Source: Ferrimonas futtsuensis DSM 18154 | GTDB lineage: Bacteria > Pseudomonadota > Gammaproteobacteria > Enterobacterales > Shewanellaceae | Reading direction: 5' to 3' | Assembly (NCBI RefSeq): GCF_000422645.1 | Contig: NZ_AUGL01000027.1 | Span: 1-49,633, forward strand | Length of the DNA: 49,633 nucleotides | Shown here: positions 37,412 through 47,132 of the stretch, piece by piece | How the letters are laid out: each line of letters opens with the position of its first letter | Numbering within the stretch: position 1 is the first letter of the stretch | Notes under the pieces: model-generated | What the model was told of the DNA's origin: nothing | Databases searched by the model: none | The model's input: the letters and a program-made list of their open reading frames with translations, nothing else | Position numbers and translations under genes: made by a program

Positions 37412-37747
37412 GTGACCCCCGTAGAACTGAAAGACTTTGTAGTAGAGAAAGCTGAAGAGCTGAAGTGTCGTGACCTGGTGGTCCTGGACATCAGCGACAA
37501 ATCCACCGTGGCCGAATTCATGGTGGTGTGCAGCGGCACCTCCAAAACCCACGTTCGCGCCATCGCCGAGAACGTGGCCCTGGAAGCCAAGCGCATCGAT
37601 CAGGCCCCTCTGGGCGTTGAAGGCAAAGAGTCCGGAGAATGGGTTCTGGTTGACCTGGGTGACGTGATTCTGCACTCCATGCAGGAGCAGACTCGTGACT
37701 TCTACCAGCTGGAGAAGCTGTGGTCCGCTCATCCGGAGCAGAAATAA
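37412..37747 (+). CDS. rsfS: Ribosomal silencing factor RsfS
   Basis: RsfS (YbeB) binds ribosomal protein L14 and blocks joining of 30S and 50S subunits during starvation. The 111-residue protein has the family core: CRDLVVLDISDKSTVAEFMVV, CSGTSKTHVRAIAENV, SGEWVLVDLGDVILHSMQ and FYQLEKLW. It starts with GTG after GGGAG. rlmH follows three bases after the stop, a nearly universal pair. Confidence 0.96.
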   Translation: MTPVELKDFVVEKAEELKCRDLVVLDISDKSTVAEFMVVCSGTSKTHVRAIAENVALEAKRIDQAPLGVEGKESGEWVLVDLGDVILHSMQEQTRDFYQLEKLWSAHPEQK

Positions 37748-37750
37748 CCG

Positions 37751-38218
37751 ATGAAGCTGAAGCTGATCGCCGTCGGCACCAAGATGCCCGACTGGGTTCA
37801 GAAGGGGTTCGCCGAGTATCAGCGGCGCTTCCCCCGGGATCTGCCTCTGGAGCTGATTGAGATCCCCGCGGGTAAGCGCGGCAAAAATGCGGACATCCCT
37901 CGCATCCTGGAGAAGGAGGGCGAGGCGATGTTGGCAGTCTGTCAGGGGTGTCGTATCGTCACCCTGGATATCCCCGGCAAGCCGTGGGACACCCCCCAGC
38001 TGGCCCAGCAACTGGAGCGCTGGCAGATGGACGGGCGGGATGTCGCCATCCTTATCGGGGGTCCTGAAGGGCTGGCACCCGCCTGTAAGGCCGCGGCGGA
38101 ACAGAGCTGGTCCCTCTCCAATCTGACCTTGCCTCACCCCCTGGTTCGGGTAATCATGGCGGAGAGCCTGTACCGGGCCTGGAGCATCAACAACAACCAC
38201 CCGTATCACAGAGAGTAA
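37751..38218 (+). CDS. rlmH: 23S rRNA pseudouridine-1915 N3-methyltransferase RlmH
   Basis: RlmH methylates pseudouridine 1915 in helix 69 of 23S rRNA within the assembled 70S ribosome. The 155-residue SPOUT enzyme has the same length as E. coli RlmH. It shows the knot motifs [26 protein letters not shown]-type [36 protein letters not shown] (described by its trefoil-knot Pro and Leu residues), and the C-terminal NNHPYHRE that completes the active site. Confidence 0.96.
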   Translation: MKLKLIAVGTKMPDWVQKGFAEYQRRFPRDLPLELIEIPAGKRGKNADIPRILEKEGEAMLAVCQGCRIVTLDIPGKPWDTPQLAQQLERWQMDGRDVAILIGGPEGLAPACKAAAEQSWSLSNLTLPHPLVRVIMAESLYRAWSINNNHPYHRE

Positions 38219-40096
38219 ATGCGTTTTTATCAGCGTACCAAGATCCGCGACGATGCCGCCGAGGCCGCCCTGTTCCGCAGACGGGCCGTGGTCTCACTCT
38301 TTGGCGTTCTGGCGCTGATCGGCATACTGCTGAGCAATCTCTACGTCATTCAAGTGGTCGACCACAGCGAATACCAGACCCGCTCCAATGACAACCGTAT
38401 TCGGGTGGTGCCCGTGGCCCCCAACCGCGGACTCATCTATGACCGCCATGGGGTACTTCTGGCAGAAAATCAGCCGGTCTACTCCCTGGAGGTGATCCCT
38501 GAACAGGCGAAGCACCTGGAGCAGAGCCTCACCGAACTGGCCCAGTTCTTCGCCATCCCAGAGAGTGACCAGCAGGAGTTCCTCGAGCGGGTGAAAGCCC
38601 GCCGCAGCTTCAAGTCCACCACTTTGCTCAGCAAGCTCAGTGAAGATCAGGTGGCCAAATTCAGCGTCAACCAACACCGCTTCCCCGGATTTCAGATCGT
38701 CGCCGGACTGAAGCGAAACTACCCCTTTAAAGACAGCCTGACCCACGCCCTGGGCTATGTGGCCCGCATCAACAGCAATGACGTGGCCAACCTGGAAGCG
38801 GAGGGCAAAGCCGCCCTCTATGCCGCCACCAAAGACATCGGCAAACTGGGGGTGGAGCGTTTCTACGAGCAGGAGCTCCATGGAGTGCCGGGCCTTCAGG
38901 AAGTGGAGGTCAACAGCCGGGGACGGGTGGTGCGCACCCTGGACACCACCGCACCCAGGGCGGGGGATGACCTCTACCTCAGCCTGGACCTGTCACTGCA
39001 ACAGAAGGCTCAGGAGCTGCTGAAAGATCACCGGGGCGCCCTGGTGGCCATCGATCCCAGGGATGGCGGCATCCTGGCCATGGTCTCCAACCCCAGCTAC
39101 GATCCCAACCTGTTTGTTCACGGCATCAGTGGCAAGGATTACCGCAGTCTGCTCAATGACCGCTCCCGACCGCTGATCAACCGGGCAACCCAGGGGCAGT
39201 ACGCCCCCGCCTCCACCGTCAAGCCGATGCTGGCGCTGGTAGGGCTGGAGGAGGGCAAGATCACCGTGAAAACCCGCATCTGGGATCCAGGCTGGTGGCA
39301 GATCCCCGGCGTGGAGCGCAAGTACCGCAACTGGAAGCGCTGGGGTCACGGCTGGGTGGACGTCTACGACGCGCTGATCAAATCCAATGACACCTTCTTC
39401 TACCAGTTGGCCTACGACATGGGCATCGACACCATCAGCCGCTATATGCTGGATTTTGGCTTCGGCCAGTATTCTGGTGTCGACCTCAAGGAGGAGTCCG
39501 CCGGCATCATGCCTTCACGGGATTGGAAGCAGGTGCGCTACAAGGAACCCTGGTACATCGGTGACACCATCTCCGTAGGCATCGGTCAGGGTTACTGGAC
39601 CACCACGCCCCTGCAACTGACCGAAGCACTGACGGTACTGATCAACAGAGGCCGGCATTTCACCCCCCACCTGCTGCGCGCCAAGGGACAGGAGGGGCAG
39701 ATGGCACTGACCGAGCCCTCGGAACGCCGCCCCCTGGTCCTGAAGAACGACAACGCCTGGGAGATCGTCCACGACGCCATGGTGAAAACCGCCGAGGGGC
39801 GCTTCGCCGACGCCTCCTACACCGCCGCCATCAAGACCGGTACCGCCCAGGTGTTTGGCCTGGCAGAGGATGCCAAGTACGAGAAGGACAAGATCGCCGA
39901 ACACTTGCGGGATAACGCCCTGATCGTCGGCTATGCCCCGGCTGACAACCCCACCATTGCCCTTACCGTGGTGCTGGAGAACGCCGGTTGGGGTGGCGCT
40001 AACGCCGGCCCCATCGCCCGGGCACTGCTGGATCACTACCTGGAACCCAAGCCTGACTCAACCAGCCAGGAGGTCGCCAAGACCAATGAACACTAG
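38219..40096 (+). CDS. mrdA: Penicillin-binding protein 2 (MrdA)
   Basis: PBP2 is the transpeptidase of the elongation machinery, cross-linking new glycan strands made by RodA. The 625-residue protein has a short cytoplasmic tail, one membrane segment (about residues 22-44), a dimerisation/pedestal domain ([15 protein letters not shown]) and the transpeptidase domain. Active-site motifs are STVK (in [11 protein letters not shown]), SND (IKSNDTFF) and KTGTAQ. The ATG abuts the rlmH stop, and the 3' end overlaps rodA by 11 bases, coupling the two partners. Confidence 0.96.
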   Translation: MRFYQRTKIRDDAAEAALFRRRAVVSLFGVLALIGILLSNLYVIQVVDHSEYQTRSNDNRIRVVPVAPNRGLIYDRHGVLLAENQPVYSLEVIPEQAKHLEQSLTELAQFFAIPESDQQEFLERVKARRSFKSTTLLSKLSEDQVAKFSVNQHRFPGFQIVAGLKRNYPFKDSLTHALGYVARINSNDVANLEAEGKAALYAATKDIGKLGVERFYEQELHGVPGLQEVEVNSRGRVVRTLDTTAPRAGDDLYLSLDLSLQQKAQELLKDHRGALVAIDPRDGGILAMVSNPSYDPNLFVHGISGKDYRSLLNDRSRPLINRATQGQYAPASTVKPMLALVGLEEGKITVKTRIWDPGWWQIPGVERKYRNWKRWGHGWVDVYDALIKSNDTFFYQLAYDMGIDTISRYMLDFGFGQYSGVDLKEESAGIMPSRDWKQVRYKEPWYIGDTISVGIGQGYWTTTPLQLTEALTVLINRGRHFTPHLLRAKGQEGQMALTEPSERRPLVLKNDNAWEIVHDAMVKTAEGRFADASYTAAIKTGTAQVFGLAEDAKYEKDKIAEHLRDNALIVGYAPADNPTIALTVVLENAGWGGANAGPIARALLDHYLEPKPDSTSQEVAKTNEH

Positions 40097-41195
40097 AGTA
40101 CGCAAAGGCCCCAACCTCTGGGTGCGGCTGCATATCGACCTGCCTCTGCTTCTTGGCATCCTCACCCTGATGGGCTTTGGCCTGATGGTGCTTTACGCCG
40201 CCAGTGGCCAGAGTCCATTGATGCTGGAGAAGCAACTGGTGCGCATCGGCCTGTCCCTGACCGTGATGTTCGCCATTGCCCAGATCAATCCCGAGGTGTT
40301 TCGCCGCTGGGCCCTGCCCATCTTTCTGGTGGGGATCGCCCTGCTGGTGGCGGTGGAGCTCTTTGGTGAGGTCAACAAAGGCGCGCAGCGCTGGCTCAAC
40401 CTGGGCTTTATGGAGTTTCAGCCATCGGAACTGATGAAGCTGGCCTTCCCCATCACCATGGCCTGGTACATCAGCCGCTACCCCCTGCCACCGAAAAAGC
40501 GCTACCTGGCAGGCGGTGCCGCCATCTTGCTGGTGCCGACCCTGCTGATTGCCTCCCAGCCTGATCTGGGCACCTCCATTCTGGTGGCCGCCTCCGGCGT
40601 GTTCGTGCTGTTCCTGGCCGGCATGAGCTGGGCCGTAGTGGCAGGCTGCGTCTTGAGTGTGCTGGCCTTCCTGCCGGTGCTGTGGTTCTACCTGATGAAG
40701 GACTATCAACGCACCCGGGTTCTGACCCTGCTGGATCCGGAGAAAGATCCCCTGGGTGCGGGCTACCACATCATCCAATCCAAGATCGCCATCGGCTCCG
40801 GTGGACTCTCCGGCAAGGGCTGGCTGGGGGGCACACAATCCCAGTTACAATTTCTTCCCGAGCGCCACACCGACTTCATCTTCGCGGTGTTGGGGGAGGA
40901 GTTTGGCCTGATCGGCGCCCTGGTGCTGCTGGCCATCTACCTGTTTATCGTCGGTCGCGGCCTGGTGATCGCCTCCAGAGCCCAGACCCCCTTTGCCCGC
41001 CTGCTTGGCGGCAGCATCATCCTGACCTTCTTTGTCTATGTGTTTGTCAACATCGGCATGGTCTCCGGCATCCTGCCTGTGGTCGGCGTTCCCCTGCCCC
41101 TGGTCTCCTATGGCGGCACATCCATGCTGACATTGATGGCGGGATTTGGCATGCTCATGGCTATTCATACCCACAGACGCTTTAACAGCAGATAG
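40086..41195 (+). CDS. rodA: SEDS peptidoglycan polymerase RodA
   Basis: RodA (MrdB) is the glycosyltransferase of the elongasome and works with PBP2. The 369-residue polytopic protein has about ten helices. It carries SEDS motifs [31 protein letters not shown], the catalytic-aspartate loop [19 protein letters not shown], and [13 protein letters not shown]. The true start, [13 protein letters not shown], lies inside the end of mrdA. A longer frame from 39933 is an out-of-frame read of mrdA sequence. Confidence 0.95.
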   Translation: MNTRVRKGPNLWVRLHIDLPLLLGILTLMGFGLMVLYAASGQSPLMLEKQLVRIGLSLTVMFAIAQINPEVFRRWALPIFLVGIALLVAVELFGEVNKGAQRWLNLGFMEFQPSELMKLAFPITMAWYISRYPLPPKKRYLAGGAAILLVPTLLIASQPDLGTSILVAASGVFVLFLAGMSWAVVAGCVLSVLAFLPVLWFYLMKDYQRTRVLTLLDPEKDPLGAGYHIIQSKIAIGSGGLSGKGWLGGTQSQLQFLPERHTDFIFAVLGEEFGLIGALVLLAIYLFIVGRGLVIASRAQTPFARLLGGSIILTFFVYVFVNIGMVSGILPVVGVPLPLVSYGGTSMLTLMAGFGMLMAIHTHRRFNSR

Positions 41196-41209
41196 CCGGG
41201 AAGCTAATA

Positions 41210-42166
41210 ATGACCAAATGGTTACTCCTTTCGGCACTGGGTCTCTCCAGTGCCGCCTTCGCCATGACGCCTCAGCAGCAGTTTGTCCAGGAGTGGACCG
41301 CCAAAGGCCTGGAGCGCAGCTACATCGAACAGGCCCTGGAGCAGGCCAGCAAGAATCAGAAGGTGCTGGATGCCATCTCCACCCCCTGGGAAGCCAAACC
41401 CTGGTATCAGTACCGTCAGCTGTTCCTGACTCAAGAGCGGGTCGAGGATGGCATCGCCTTCTGGCAGGAGCATAAAGAGACCCTTGAGCGGGCCGAAGCC
41501 CAGTTTGGCGTGGATGCCTCGATGATCGTCGCCATCATCGGCATCGAAACCCGCTATGGCCGCCACACCGGTACTTATCCGGTATTGGATGCCCTCTATA
41601 CCCTGGGGTTCTACTATCCCAAGCGCGCCAAGTTCTTCGCTTCCGAGCTGGGCCACTACCTGACCCTGGCCCAGCAGGAGGGCTGGACTCTGGGTGACAC
41701 CAAGGGCTCCTACGCCGGTGCCATGGGCTGGGGCCAGTTTATCCCTTCCAGTTACCTGGCCTACTCGGTAGATTTCGACGGCGACGGCAAACGGGATCTG
41801 TTGAACAACCCGGTGGACGCCATCGGCAGCGTGGCCAACTACTTTGCCGAGCACAAGTGGTCCCACCAAGCTCCGGCCGCCGCCGCCATCGATGCCCCCA
41901 CCAATGAGCCTGCCAAGGCGCTGATGTGGAACGGCAAGCCCCTGACCGCCACCGTGGGTCAGCTCAAAGCCAGTGGCGCCCGGGTTCAGGGGGCGAATGC
42001 GGACAAGGCGGCGCTGCTGGCACTCCAGAGCAATGAAACCGACACTCAGTACTATCAGGTGTTCCCGAACTTCTACACCATCACCCGGTACAACCGCAGC
42101 CCGCTCTATGCCATGGCGGCGGTCGAGTTTGCCAAGAGGCTTCAGGATGCCTATGACCAACCTTAA
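41210..42166 (+). CDS. mltB: Lytic murein transglycosylase B (soluble form)
   Basis: MltB cleaves the MurNAc-GlcNAc bond in peptidoglycan, forming 1,6-anhydro ends. The 318-residue protein has a signal peptide MTKWLLLSALGLSSAAFA and then the MltB/SLT fold with the catalytic Glu in IIGIETRYGRHTG. It continues with GAMGWGQFIPSSYLAYSVDFDGDGKRDL and SVANYF. Unlike E. coli MltB there is no lipobox cysteine, so it is probably periplasmic and soluble. It sits between rodA and rlpA, and its end overlaps rlpA by 14 bases. Confidence 0.93.
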   Translation: MTKWLLLSALGLSSAAFAMTPQQQFVQEWTAKGLERSYIEQALEQASKNQKVLDAISTPWEAKPWYQYRQLFLTQERVEDGIAFWQEHKETLERAEAQFGVDASMIVAIIGIETRYGRHTGTYPVLDALYTLGFYYPKRAKFFASELGHYLTLAQQEGWTLGDTKGSYAGAMGWGQFIPSSYLAYSVDFDGDGKRDLLNNPVDAIGSVANYFAEHKWSHQAPAAAAIDAPTNEPAKALMWNGKPLTATVGQLKASGARVQGANADKAALLALQSNETDTQYYQVFPNFYTITRYNRSPLYAMAAVEFAKRLQDAYDQP

Positions 42167-42956
42167 GCTCGCCCTTGCCGGACTTTTGACCCTGGGGCTG
42201 CTGGCCGGGTGCAGCAACGGCCGCTACCACATGTCCCAGGACAGGGCCCCGAGCAACGCCCCGGATGTGAGCCAGCTGGAGCAGCCCAAACCCAGGTATG
42301 AGCCCCCCAGTAAGCAGGGCAACAAAGACTACATGGTGTTTGGCCGCAACTACCAGGTGAAGAAAAGTGCCTCAGGCTACGTTGAGGAGGGCACCGCCTC
42401 CTGGTACGGCGCCAAATTCCATGGCCACCTCACCTCCAATGGCGAAACCTACGACATGTACGGCTTCAGTGCCGCCCATAAGAGTTTGCCTCTGCCCACC
42501 TATTTGCGGGTTACCAATCTGGATAATGGACAGAGTGTGGTGGTGCGGGCCAACGACCGTGGCCCCTTCCACGGCAACCGGTTGATCGATCTTTCCTACG
42601 CCGCCGCCTTCCATCTCGGCATGCTGAAGCAGGGAACGGCCAAGGTGCGCATAGAGGCCCTGGCCACCGAACCCAACCCCGCGCCCCTGCTACCTCAAGC
42701 CCAAGTGAGCCAGTACCTGCAGTTGACCGCCTCCTCCAACGAACAGGCGCTGCAACAGTTGGCCGTTCAGTTGGAGCAGACTTATGGCGTCGGCAGCCGC
42801 CTGCTGAGGCAGGGTGGATTGTACAAGCTGCAGCTCGGGCCCATCGAGGATCCCTTCCGCAGCCGGGAGATGCTGGACACCATAAAGGCCGCTGGCTACC
42901 CGGGTGCCTTTACGGTTTATGAAAGTTCGGGTGCGCCGGAAACTTTTGTCCGGTAA
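42153..42956 (+). CDS. rlpA: Rare lipoprotein A, septal lytic transglycosylase RlpA
   Basis: RlpA is an outer-membrane lipoprotein that, in Pseudomonas, digests glycan strands lacking stem peptides at division sites. The 267-residue precursor has lipobox LLAGC (Cys about 19) and a double-psi beta-barrel (about residues 70-160, GTASWYGAKFHGHLTSNGE ... VVVRANDRGPFHGNRLIDLS). A C-terminal SPOR domain (about 185-265) binds denuded septal peptidoglycan. The ATG lies inside the end of mltB. Confidence 0.94.
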   Translation: MTNLKLALAGLLTLGLLAGCSNGRYHMSQDRAPSNAPDVSQLEQPKPRYEPPSKQGNKDYMVFGRNYQVKKSASGYVEEGTASWYGAKFHGHLTSNGETYDMYGFSAAHKSLPLPTYLRVTNLDNGQSVVVRANDRGPFHGNRLIDLSYAAAFHLGMLKQGTAKVRIEALATEPNPAPLLPQAQVSQYLQLTASSNEQALQQLAVQLEQTYGVGSRLLRQGGLYKLQLGPIEDPFRSREMLDTIKAAGYPGAFTVYESSGAPETFVR

Positions 42957-42967
42957 AGGGAACCAAG

Positions 42968-42976
42968 TGATATACT
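42968..42976 (+). promoter_or_regulatory. Possible extended -10 promoter for dacA
   Basis: TG-A-TATACT in the rlpA-dacA gap, 63 bases before the dacA start. A TTGTCC lies 19 bases upstream of the hexamer, longer than ideal. Confidence 0.45.
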
Positions 42977-43038
42977 CCCCTTTCGGTGTTAAGGACACAC
43001 GACTAACATCAAACGCACAGGATTCCAGTCTAGTCATT

Positions 43039-44205
43039 ATGAAAAATCTGAAGCACTCGCTTTTGGGCCTGTCAGGCCTGCTGTTTGCCGCCTCCGCCAC
43101 CGCCATTCCAGCCGTGGTGCCCAATCCCCCGTCGGTAAACGCCACCTCCTATGTATTGATGGACTTTCAGACCGGGCAGATCCTGGCTGAAGAGAACGCT
43201 TACGACCGTCGGGCGCCTGCCAGCCTGACCAAGATGATGACCTCTTATGTACTGGGCCAGGAGTTGGCCCAGGGCAACGTCAAACTCACAGACAAGGTCA
43301 AGATCAGCAAGAACGCCTGGTCCAAGAACTTCCCCGATTCCTCCAAGATGTTCATCGAAGTGGGCAAAGAGGTCCTGCTGGAGGATCTGAACCGGGGCAT
43401 GGTGATCCAGTCCGGTAACGACGCCTGTGTCGCCATCGCCGAGCACGTCGCCGGCAGCCAGGGCGCCTTCACCGACCTGATGAATGCCTGGAGCACCCAG
43501 CTGGGGATGATGGATACCCATTTCGCCAACGCCCACGGCCTGGATAACGACGAACACTACACCACCGCCTACGACATGGCGCTGCTGGGACAGTCGCTGA
43601 TTCGGGATGTGCCGGAAGAGTATGCCCTGTACGCGGAGAAGGAGTTCACCTTCAACAAGATCCGTCAGCATAACCGTAACGGCCTGCTGTGGGATCGCAG
43701 CCTGGGTGTGGACGGCATCAAGACCGGCCACACCAGCAACGCCGGCTACAGCCTGGTGGCTTCTGCCAAGCGCGGCGACATGCGCCTGGTAAGCGTGGTA
43801 ATGGGCGCCAAGAGTGCCTCCTCCCGCGAAGCCGAGAGTAAGAAGCTGCTGAACTACGGCTTCCGCTTCTTCGAAACCATTACCCCTTACAAGGCCGGTG
43901 ACCAGTTTGTCAGCCACAAGATCTGGTACGGCAGCCAGCCCGAAGTAAGCTTGGGCGTGCTGGAAGACACCCCGGTGACCATCTACCGTGGTCAAGCGGA
44001 AAAGCTGGAAGCCAACTTCGAGCTGACCGAAGAGCTGAAGGCGCCCCTGTCCAAAGGCCAGGTTGTGGGCAAGCTCTACTTCCAGCTGGACGGCAAGGAT
44101 ATCGCCGAATACAAGCTGGTGGCGCTGCAGGATATCGAAGAGGGCTCCTGGTTCTCCAAGCTTGTCGACTACATCAAGCTGCTGGTGATGAGCTGGTTTA
44201 ATTAA
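43039..44205 (+). CDS. dacA: D-alanyl-D-alanine carboxypeptidase DacA (PBP5/6 type)
   Basis: DacA trims the terminal D-Ala from peptidoglycan pentapeptides and limits cross-linking. The 388-residue precursor has a signal peptide (MKNLKHSLLGLSGLLFAASATA). The active-site motifs are SLTK (RRAPASLTKMMTSY), SGN (VIQSGNDACVA) and KTG (GIKTGHTSNAG). A C-terminal beta-domain and an amphipathic membrane anchor (FSKLVDYIKLLVMSWFN) follow. The start at 43039 is chosen from the signal peptide; the frame is open further upstream. It is followed by a terminator before ybeD. Confidence 0.96.
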   Translation: MKNLKHSLLGLSGLLFAASATAIPAVVPNPPSVNATSYVLMDFQTGQILAEENAYDRRAPASLTKMMTSYVLGQELAQGNVKLTDKVKISKNAWSKNFPDSSKMFIEVGKEVLLEDLNRGMVIQSGNDACVAIAEHVAGSQGAFTDLMNAWSTQLGMMDTHFANAHGLDNDEHYTTAYDMALLGQSLIRDVPEEYALYAEKEFTFNKIRQHNRNGLLWDRSLGVDGIKTGHTSNAGYSLVASAKRGDMRLVSVVMGAKSASSREAESKKLLNYGFRFFETITPYKAGDQFVSHKIWYGSQPEVSLGVLEDTPVTIYRGQAEKLEANFELTEELKAPLSKGQVVGKLYFQLDGKDIAEYKLVALQDIEEGSWFSKLVDYIKLLVMSWFN

Positions 44206-44237
44206 GGTTCCCCCCTTAGCCGGAGCAACCAACCCAG

Positions 44238-44267
44238 TGAAGGCCTGCAACAGCAGGCCTTTTTCGT
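44238..44267 (+). terminator. Terminator after dacA
   Basis: AGGCCTGC / GCAGGCCT stem with a four-base loop (AACA), then TTTTTC. Confidence 0.85.
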
Positions 44268-44284
44268 TGGCGGCGATTGAAATT

Positions 44285-44293
44285 TGATACACT
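44285..44293 (+). promoter_or_regulatory. Possible extended -10 promoter for ybeD
   Basis: TG-A-TACACT, about 46 bases before the ybeD start and just after the dacA terminator. The -35 match is poor. Confidence 0.4.
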
Positions 44294-44338
44294 AACCCCC
44301 ATAACGGCTGCAGCCGAACCAATCCTGTTGGAGTAATC

Positions 44339-44602
44339 ATGGATACCAAATTTGACGAGCTTCTGGAGTTCCCCTGCCGTTTTCCGTTTAAGGTAATCGG
44401 TCACGCCGATGAGTCCCTGCCTGACAAGGTGGTGGCGGTGATTCAGACACACGCACCGGGAGACTACCAACCCGCTGTGCGCCCCAGCAGCAAAGGAAGC
44501 TACCACTCGGTGACCATCAACATCACCGCCACCAGTAAGGAGCAGCTGGAAACTCTGTATACCGAACTTGGCGCAATCGACGGCGTAATCCGGGTTCTAT
44601 AA
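44339..44602 (+). CDS. ybeD: DUF493 family protein YbeD
   Basis: An 87-residue ACT-like alpha/beta protein of family DUF493: [37 protein letters not shown], then a conserved end IDGVIRVL. It has the same length as E. coli YbeD. It is suggested to regulate the neighbouring lipoate genes or an allosteric partner, but no biochemical role is established. It lies in the conserved dacA-ybeD-lipB position. Confidence 0.95.
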   Translation: MDTKFDELLEFPCRFPFKVIGHADESLPDKVVAVIQTHAPGDYQPAVRPSSKGSYHSVTINITATSKEQLETLYTELGAIDGVIRVL

Positions 44603-44612
44603 TGTGATCCAT

Positions 44613-44641
44613 CTGGCATTTATGCCTTGTGCAGGTATAAT
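44613..44641 (+). promoter_or_regulatory. Promoter of lipB-lipA
   Basis: CTGGCA, 17 bases, then a perfect TATAAT, 36 bases before the proposed lipB start. Confidence 0.65.
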
Positions 44642-44676
44642 GCGGCCTATCTCTTCCCACAAGGCGTGATAAAGGA

Positions 44677-45330
44677 TTGGTCGCAAAAACTCTTATCGTG
44701 CGTCGCCTGGGGCTACAGCCCTATGAGCCCGTCTGGCAGGCGATGCAGCACTTCACCGACACCCGAACTCAGGACGATGCCGACGAGCTTTGGCTGCTGG
44801 AACACGCCCCGGTTTTTACCCAGGGTCAGGCAGGCAAGGAGGAGCACCTGCTCAATACCGGCGACATTCCTGTGGTTCAGGTGGACAGAGGCGGTCAGGT
44901 GACCTATCACGGCCCGGGACAGCTGGTGGCCTACCCACTGCTGAACATCAAACGATTGGGCATTGGGGTTCGCCAGCTGGTGACTCACATCGAAGAGAGC
45001 CTGATTGAACTGCTGGCTCCCTACGACATCACCGCCTATGCCAAGGCAGACGCCCCCGGTGTCTATGTGGACGATCGCAAAGTGGCCTCCCTGGGCCTGA
45101 GAATTCGAAAGGGGTGCTCATTCCATGGGCTGGCCCTGAACGTCGACATGGACATCAGCCCCTTTATGAGAATCAACCCCTGCGGTTACGCAGGGATGGA
45201 GATGGTCCAGACCTCCCACCTGGGTGGCCCCAAGAACGTCTCCGCAGCCGCCGATGAGCTGGCACAGATATTCTATAACAAACTGGGATACACCCAGTTG
45301 ACCCTGAGTGAAGGATTGCCCCATGAGTGA
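44677..45330 (+). CDS. lipB: Octanoyl-[acyl-carrier-protein] transferase LipB
   Basis: LipB moves octanoate from acyl-carrier protein to lipoyl domains, the first step of lipoate synthesis. The 217-residue protein has [13 protein letters not shown], the signature [20 protein letters not shown], and the catalytic Lys/Cys pair in [21 protein letters not shown] and [11 protein letters not shown]. The N-terminus [15 protein letters not shown] aligns with family members, which requires a TTG start at 44677. The nearby AAAGGA is too close to this codon to act as a normal ribosome site, so the exact start is uncertain. It overlaps lipA by eight bases. Confidence 0.93.
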   Translation: MVAKTLIVRRLGLQPYEPVWQAMQHFTDTRTQDDADELWLLEHAPVFTQGQAGKEEHLLNTGDIPVVQVDRGGQVTYHGPGQLVAYPLLNIKRLGIGVRQLVTHIEESLIELLAPYDITAYAKADAPGVYVDDRKVASLGLRIRKGCSFHGLALNVDMDISPFMRINPCGYAGMEMVQTSHLGGPKNVSAAADELAQIFYNKLGYTQLTLSEGLPHE

Positions 45331-46291
45331 ACGCCCACAGCGGCTGGTTCCCGGCGTCAAACTGCGTGATGCCGAGAAGGTCGCCCGCATCCCCGTGAAA
45401 GTGGTACCCACAGATCGGCAGGAGATGCTCCGCAAGCCCGACTGGCTGAGGGTCAAGCTGCCCGCTTCCAGTCAGAAGATCGACGAAGTTAAAAGCGCCA
45501 TGCGCAAGCACGGCCTGCACTCGGTCTGTGAAGAGGCCTCCTGCCCCAACCTGTCCGAGTGTTTCAACCACGGTACTGCCACGTTTATGATTCTGGGGGC
45601 AATCTGCACCCGCCGCTGCCCCTTCTGCGACGTGGCCCATGGCCGTCCGCTCAAGCCGGATCCGGAAGAGCCACTCAAGCTGGCCAGAACCATTCGTGAC
45701 ATGAAGCTCAAGTATGTGGTGATCACCTCGGTGGATCGGGATGATCTGCGTGATGGCGGCGCTCAGCACTTTGCCGACTGCGTTCGCGAAATCCGCGCCC
45801 TGTCGCCTCACATCAAGATCGAGATCCTGGTACCCGATTTCCGCGGGCGCATCGACCGCGCTCTGGAGATCCTGGCCACCGAGCCACCGGATGTGTTCAA
45901 CCACAACCTGGAAACTGCACCCCGCCTCTATCGTAAGGCTCGCCCGGGTGCCAGCTATCAGTGGTCGCTGGATCTGTTGAAGAAGTTCAAAGAGATCCAC
46001 CCTGACGTGCCCACCAAGTCCGGACTGATGATGGGGCTGGGTGAGACCAACGAAGAGATTCAGGAAGTGTTGCGGGACCTGCGTGCTCACAATGTTGAGA
46101 TGCTGACTCTGGGGCAATACCTGCAACCGAGCAGGCACCACCTGGCCGTAGAGCGCTACGTGCCGCCCGCGGAGTTTGACGCACTGAGAGACTACTCGCT
46201 CGAGCTGGGCTTCACCCAGTCCGCCTGCGGCCCGCTGGTCAGGTCCAGCTATCACGCCGACCTTCAGGCCCAGGGCAAAGAGGTGAAATAG
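45323..46291 (+). CDS. lipA: Lipoyl synthase LipA
   Basis: LipA inserts two sulfurs into octanoyl groups on E2 and H-proteins. The 322-residue radical-SAM enzyme shows the auxiliary-cluster cysteines in [18 protein letters not shown], the SAM-cluster motif [10 protein letters not shown], and the C-terminal RSSY (LVRSSYHAD), whose serine ligates the auxiliary cluster. The ATG at 45323 follows GAAGGA at seven bases and lies inside the end of lipB; an upstream GTG at 45308 is less likely. It ends at a bidirectional terminator. Confidence 0.97.
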   Translation: MSERPQRLVPGVKLRDAEKVARIPVKVVPTDRQEMLRKPDWLRVKLPASSQKIDEVKSAMRKHGLHSVCEEASCPNLSECFNHGTATFMILGAICTRRCPFCDVAHGRPLKPDPEEPLKLARTIRDMKLKYVVITSVDRDDLRDGGAQHFADCVREIRALSPHIKIEILVPDFRGRIDRALEILATEPPDVFNHNLETAPRLYRKARPGASYQWSLDLLKKFKEIHPDVPTKSGLMMGLGETNEEIQEVLRDLRAHNVEMLTLGQYLQPSRHHLAVERYVPPAEFDALRDYSLELGFTQSACGPLVRSSYHADLQAQGKEVK

Positions 46292-46320
46292 AAAAAAGGA
46301 GCCGTCGGGCTCCTTTTTTT
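46292..46320. terminator. Bidirectional terminator between lipA and rimI
   Basis: AAAAAAGGAGCC / GGCTCCTTTTTT, a perfect stem with a four-base loop (GTCG). It serves both convergent transcripts. Confidence 0.92.
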
Positions 46321-46332
46321 ATTGGTGCGAGA

Positions 46333-46782
46333 TTACTCGTCCAGGGTCAGTTTCATGATCACCGCGTCTTCTCGGCCGCTCTCCCCCTGGTAATAGCCTT
46401 TACGGACAGCCAGAGGCTCAAAGCCTATTTGCCGGTACAGGCCCAGGGCGGGCGTGTTGCCAGCCCTGACCTCAAGAAAGCAGCATTCCGCCCGCTCACT
46501 CCTGAGCTGCTGCAGACAGCGATGCAGCAGGTGCCTGCCCAGCCCCTGCCCCCTGAGCTCCGGCAGTATGCAGATATTCATCAGGGTCGCCTCGCCCACC
46601 ACAGTCTGGGTAATGTAATAGCCCACAACTCGGCCTCCCCAGAGCAGTGCCTCGCCCCGATAGCCGCTGCCGATGCAGCTCTCCAGTGTAGCCCTGCTCC
46701 AGGGAAAGGAGTGACACAGCTGCTCGATGGCAAACAGTTCATCCAGCTCAACCGACGCCATAGCTACAAACCGATGACTCAC
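46333..46782 (-). CDS. rimI: Ribosomal-protein-alanine N-acetyltransferase RimI
   Basis: RimI acetylates the N-terminal alanine of ribosomal protein S18. The 149-residue GNAT protein has the acetyl-CoA pyrophosphate loop LPELRGQGLGRHLL, LEVRAGNTPALGLYRQIGFEP, and the C-terminal YYQGESGREDAVIMKL, all typical of RimI. It starts with GTG, sharing GTGA with the holD stop. The holD-rimI pair is conserved in gammaproteobacteria. Confidence 0.94.
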   Translation of the reverse strand: MSHRFVAMASVELDELFAIEQLCHSFPWSRATLESCIGSGYRGEALLWGGRVVGYYITQTVVGEATLMNICILPELRGQGLGRHLLHRCLQQLRSERAECCFLEVRAGNTPALGLYRQIGFEPLAVRKGYYQGESGREDAVIMKLTLDE

Positions 46783-47132
46783 GCCACCTTCCTCAGCACC
46801 GACCAGAGACGGCGCTTGCCCTCTGAAGACCCGAGTTCCTCTGCTGTCAGGGCAAGATGCACCTCTCCACCCTGGCGCACCTCAAGATTGCGTCCATCGC
46901 CGCACTGGACCCGGCACTCTCCCAAGTCCAGTTCCCGCAGCGCCAGTCTGATATCCTCATCCAGAGCCTCACAGAGCCCCGGAAGAGTGATGGTCAACTC
47001 AGGATGCTGCGGTACACCTTCAGAGCCAGCAGAATCGCTTTTTGAGCCCTCTGAGTACTCTTCCCGGAGCGTCCACTGAGAAAACCCCAGGGTTGCCAGA
47101 TAGCGCGCCCTTTGCCCGGTATCGTCCTGCAT
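46779..47132 (-). CDS. holD: DNA polymerase III psi subunit HolD
   Basis: HolD bridges the clamp loader and the chi subunit, which binds SSB. The 117-residue protein shows the psi N-terminal signature RARYLATLGFSQWTLRE, where the clamp-loader-binding peptide lies, followed by a poorly conserved domain. Sequence identity in this family is low, so the call relies on that motif and on pairing with rimI. The ATG at 47132 follows GGGAG and shares a base with the upstream stop (TGATG); a GTG at 47135 is an alternative. Confidence 0.85.
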   Translation of the reverse strand: MQDDTGQRARYLATLGFSQWTLREEYSEGSKSDSAGSEGVPQHPELTITLPGLCEALDEDIRLALRELDLGECRVQCGDGRNLEVRQGGEVHLALTAEELGSSEGKRRLWSVLRKVA

